The translations under genes and the position numbers were made by a program. From Elusimicrobia bacterium CG06_land_8_20_14_3_00_38_11 (GTDB lineage: Bacteria; Elusimicrobiota; UBA8919), in contig PEVQ01000214.1 of NCBI GenBank assembly GCA_002780205.1, positions 1 to 7,123 on the forward strand: DNA of 7,123 nt, written 5' to 3'. How positions within the stretch are numbered: the first letter of the stretch is position 1; the number at the start of each line of letters is the position of its first letter. Of this stretch, positions 4,848 through 7,123 are shown piece after piece. Below the pieces are notes generated by a model. The model ran no database searches. It was not told the DNA's origin and was given only the letters and a program-made list of their open reading frames with translations.

Positions 4848-6318
4848 TTGTAGTTCCTCTTAAATCAACCAGATGAACCGCACAGGCAAGACAAGGGTCA
4901 AAGGAACGAACAATCCGGACTATTTCAAAAGGATTTTTTTCGTCTTTGATTTTCGTTCCGACGATTGCCTGCTCAATTGGTCCCGGCTGTTCTTTATCAT
5001 CCTTCGGAGATGCGTTCCAAGTTGTCGGCACAACGCACTGATAATTTTCAATCTTTTTATTTTTGATTTTGAGCCAATGTCCCAGTGCACCGCGGGGAGC
5101 CTCTGTTAACCCCATACCTTCCGCTTCTTCGGGCATCTGATATTCAACAAAAACGGGTTCTTCCGGATTTAATTGCAAAACCCAATCCGCCATATTATCG
5201 GCAACAAGTTTTGACTCAATTGCTCTCGCTGCATGCCGTCCGAGGACAGAAAACAGAACATCCGGTCGCGCATTGAATTCTGAAAGAACGCTATCAACAA
5301 GTTTTTTAGTCGGTTCATCGCCGGAAATATAATTTATTAGAATTCTGGCAAGAGGTCCTACTTCATAAACACCGCCTTCGTATCTCGGTGATTTAATCCA
5401 TGAATATCCGTTTTTTTTATCTTTTTTCGGGATTGTTTCGCAGTCAAGCGGATGCTTGTGCGTTTGCGAATCATCATACCAGGAGTGTTTTACATCCTCA
5501 GTAATCTTTGATGAATCAACCGTTTTATATGTCAGATCTGTTGAAGTTCTTCCGCTTCTTAAAAGCCGTTTTCTTGAAAGGTAATTCTTTTCGTTGCCTT
5601 CCAAATCAAAAACGCCGTAAGCAAGATAATTCCCGCAACCCTTGCCGATTTGAAAATAGTCGGAATATTTTTTAGCAACCGCAATAACATCGGGGATATA
5701 AACATTGTCAATAAATTCACGCAATTCATTCAGCCGCCACAGAAAATTTGTAATTTTATCCGTTGTCGGTTTTTCCGTCACACCGCCGGCAATTATTCCG
5801 ACATTATGCGGCATTTTCCCGCCGAAGAGCGCAAGCATCTCGTGTGCTTTCCGTCTGATTTCAAGCGCCTTCAAGTAGTGCTGCGTCAGTTCTGTATTTT
5901 CTTTTTCATCAAGACGGTAATCACCTTCGTATCTCGGAATAAACGGCGGTATATCGGGCGATTTAACAAAATCAAGTGCGGCGAGATGATAAAAATGCAA
6001 AATGTGCGATTGAATAAAATTTGAACCAAGTATTAAATTTCTTATTATGCGGCCGTTATCCGTAATTCTGTCGGCAATACCGAATGCAGAATCAAGGGCA
6101 AGTGCGGAAGCGGTCGCGTGACAAATCGGACAAACGCCGCAGATTCTTTGAGTGATTTGTGAAGCATCCCGCGGGTCCCTGTTTTTTAATATTATTTCAA
6201 GCCCTCTGAAAAGCGTGCCTGATGAATTTGCTTCTTTTACAATTCCACCGTCGACGATTGCTTCAATTTTCAAGTGCCCTTCAATTCTGGTTACCGGGTC
6301 TATCACAATTTTTGTCAT
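4825..6318 (-). CDS. [NiFe]-hydrogenase large (catalytic) subunit, group 1-like
   Basis: This subunit holds the Ni-Fe(CN)2CO centre that splits or forms H2. The 497 residues start with the family hallmark DPVTRIEGHLKIEA. The N-terminal Ni ligands are C60 and C63 in QRICGVCPICHA, and the C-terminal ones are C476 and C479 in DPCLACAVH (474-482). The 15 residues after His482 are the expected tail removed by the protease encoded next. Cys, not selenocysteine, is encoded at 476 (TGT). GMGLTEAPRGALGHW and VVPTTWNASPKDD followed by QPGPIEQA are typical of group 1 uptake-type enzymes; assignment to a subgroup would need a tree. It is somewhat shorter than many group 1 large subunits. ATG overlaps the small-subunit stop by 4 bp; GGAG lies 9 nt upstream. 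The protein has no signal peptide; such subunits are exported, if at all, with the small subunit. Confidence 0.95.
   Translation of the reverse strand: MTKIVIDPVTRIEGHLKIEAIVDGGIVKEANSSGTLFRGLEIILKNRDPRDASQITQRICGVCPICHATASALALDSAFGIADRITDNGRIIRNLILGSNFIQSHILHFYHLAALDFVKSPDIPPFIPRYEGDYRLDEKENTELTQHYLKALEIRRKAHEMLALFGGKMPHNVGIIAGGVTEKPTTDKITNFLWRLNELREFIDNVYIPDVIAVAKKYSDYFQIGKGCGNYLAYGVFDLEGNEKNYLSRKRLLRSGRTSTDLTYKTVDSSKITEDVKHSWYDDSQTHKHPLDCETIPKKDKKNGYSWIKSPRYEGGVYEVGPLARILINYISGDEPTKKLVDSVLSEFNARPDVLFSVLGRHAARAIESKLVADNMADWVLQLNPEEPVFVEYQMPEEAEGMGLTEAPRGALGHWLKIKNKKIENYQCVVPTTWNASPKDDKEQPGPIEQAIVGTKIKDEKNPFEIVRIVRSFDPCLACAVHLVDLRGTTIGKFKAT
4854..4860 (-). promoter_or_regulatory. Shine-Dalgarno that fixes the protease TTG start
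   Basis: AGAGGAA on the minus strand sits 6 nt before TTG at 4847..4845, within the end of the large-subunit gene. It is the main reason to accept a TTG start and a 23-bp overlap. Confidence 0.7.
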
Positions 6319-7123
6319 TTTTCATTACTCCATTTTGTCTTTTTATACATTGATTCAAGGTCAGGGAATTCGGGCTCGCAACATCCGATACAGGGAGAAC
6401 CATTTTGAACGCACCAGTTGACGCCGGAATTCCAACTCCTTATCGGACAATCAGCATGCGTATAGGGACCCTTACATCCAAGTTCATACATACAACCTTC
6501 ATCGGAAAACTTTTTTGCAAATTTTCCTTTGTCAAAATACGGTCTGCGTTCACAATTCTCGTGAATAAGTTTTCCGTAAAAAAGTTTTGGTCTTGAAAGT
6601 TCATCTAATTGAGGAACTCCAAACAATAAAAGGTTGGCAACCGTTCCGGTAAACCAGTCGGGATGAGGCGGACAGCCGGGGATATTTATCACGGGTTTTT
6701 TTATATTTTTTAATTTTAAAAATTCTTCAACGCTTTTTGATTTAGTCGGATTGGGAACCCCTTTCGGAATACCGCCGAATGCAGAGCAGGTGCCTAAAGA
6801 AATTATCGCAGAGGCATTCTTAGCCAACTCTTCAACGAAACTTTCCATTGTTTTTTCGCCGACTTCGGCAAATTCGCTTTCAGGAATTGCGCCCTCAATT
6901 ATGAGTATGTATTCCCCTTTTTTTGATATCTTTGCATCAACTACCACATCCAATGCAACACTGCCGGAGGCCGTCATTATCGTCGGCATAAATAATAAAT
7001 TTATGTGTTTTCCAGGGACAAGTTCGTCAAGCAGAACATTTTTTATCGTCGGACTTAAAGAATTAAGCACCGAAACGGCACATCCGCTGCAAGAAGCACC
7101 CTGAAACCATATAACAGGAAATT
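6315..7123 (-). CDS. [NiFe]-hydrogenase small (iron-sulfur) subunit, 5' end outside the window
   Basis: This subunit carries electrons from the Ni-Fe site through three clusters. The frame is open to the right edge. The upstream residues PVIWFQGASCSGCAVSVLN contain the essential proximal-cluster CxxC, so a GTG at 7070 is not the true start; 268 residues are visible. Numbered from the first whole codon (7121), the proximal ligands are C11, C14, C112 and C150, the distal ones H187, C190, C210 and C216, and the medial ones C225, C244 and C247. C237 in NWCV replaces the Pro seen in [3Fe-4S] enzymes, so the medial cluster is probably [4Fe-4S]. C248 makes an unusual CC pair. The protein stops soon after the clusters with no C-terminal membrane helix. 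Whether a Tat signal exists cannot be seen. The extra proximal Cys of O2-tolerant enzymes are absent where visible. Confidence 0.95.
   Translation of the reverse strand, partial: FPVIWFQGASCSGCAVSVLNSLSPTIKNVLLDELVPGKHINLLFMPTIMTASGSVALDVVVDAKISKKGEYILIIEGAIPESEFAEVGEKTMESFVEELAKNASAIISLGTCSAFGGIPKGVPNPTKSKSVEEFLKLKNIKKPVINIPGCPPHPDWFTGTVANLLLFGVPQLDELSRPKLFYGKLIHENCERRPYFDKGKFAKKFSDEGCMYELGCKGPYTHADCPIRSWNSGVNWCVQNGSPCIGCCEPEFPDLESMYKKTKWSNEK

Noticed and set aside
4891..4899. Selenocysteine in the hydrogenase large subunit C-terminal motif
   Set aside because: The first metal ligand of DPCLAC is encoded by TGT, not TGA, so this is a plain [NiFe] enzyme.
1408..6596. Multiple plus-strand frames of 63 to 153 codons opposite the operon
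   Set aside because: They lie antisense to well-identified genes and show no family features of their own.
6315..7070. Small subunit starting at GTG 7070
   Set aside because: This start would remove the essential proximal-cluster CxxC just upstream in the same frame; the gene runs off the right edge.
7090..7105. CACCCTGAAACCAT near the right edge as a second copy of the left-edge palindrome
   Set aside because: Only half of the palindrome matches, and the bases encode the conserved WFQGASC stretch of the small subunit.

Overview
The window reads as a bacterial chromosome fragment from an anaerobe that uses the folate-dependent methyl branch of one-carbon metabolism (Wood-Ljungdahl type) together with hydrogen metabolism. 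The basis is a run of [NiFe]-hydrogenase genes followed directly by metV-, metF-, fchA- and folD-like genes, all on the minus strand. The genes are moderately AT-rich, the intergenic DNA is more so, and the tRNA lacks an encoded CCA. I cannot fix the phylum. An acetogen-like uncultured lineage is a reasonable guess, nothing more.

Layout, right to left in the direction of transcription. From 7123 to 1254 there are seven tightly packed genes: hydrogenase small subunit (5' end cut by the window edge), large subunit, hydrogenase maturation protease, MetV-like Cys-rich protein, MetF, FchA-type cyclohydrolase, FolD. Five of the six junctions overlap (1 to 23 bp) and the sixth has a 15-bp gap, so this is almost certainly one operon with translational coupling. 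Its promoter lies outside the window.

How they work together: FchA and FolD interconvert 10-formyl/methenyl/methylene-THF, and MetF with MetV reduces methylene-THF to methyl-THF. The hydrogenase could supply reductant from H2, but no carrier protein linking the two is visible here. The main detail is that FolD carries Gln where the cyclohydrolase Lys normally sits, and Glu in place of the conserved folate-site Asp. It therefore looks like a dehydrogenase-only FolD, with the neighbouring FchA supplying the cyclohydrolase step.

From 1253 to 1 there are few genes. The stretch holds a possible decayed nadC-like tail just after folD, a possible plus-strand transcription unit (promoter near 723-752, terminator 1097-1121), a minus-strand promoter with an overlapping inverted repeat driving a possible 51-residue ORF and a tRNA-Ser(GCU), phased short direct repeats beyond the tRNA 3' end that resemble integrase arm sites, an ORF of about 100 codons broken by one amber codon, and two perfect hairpins at the left edge.
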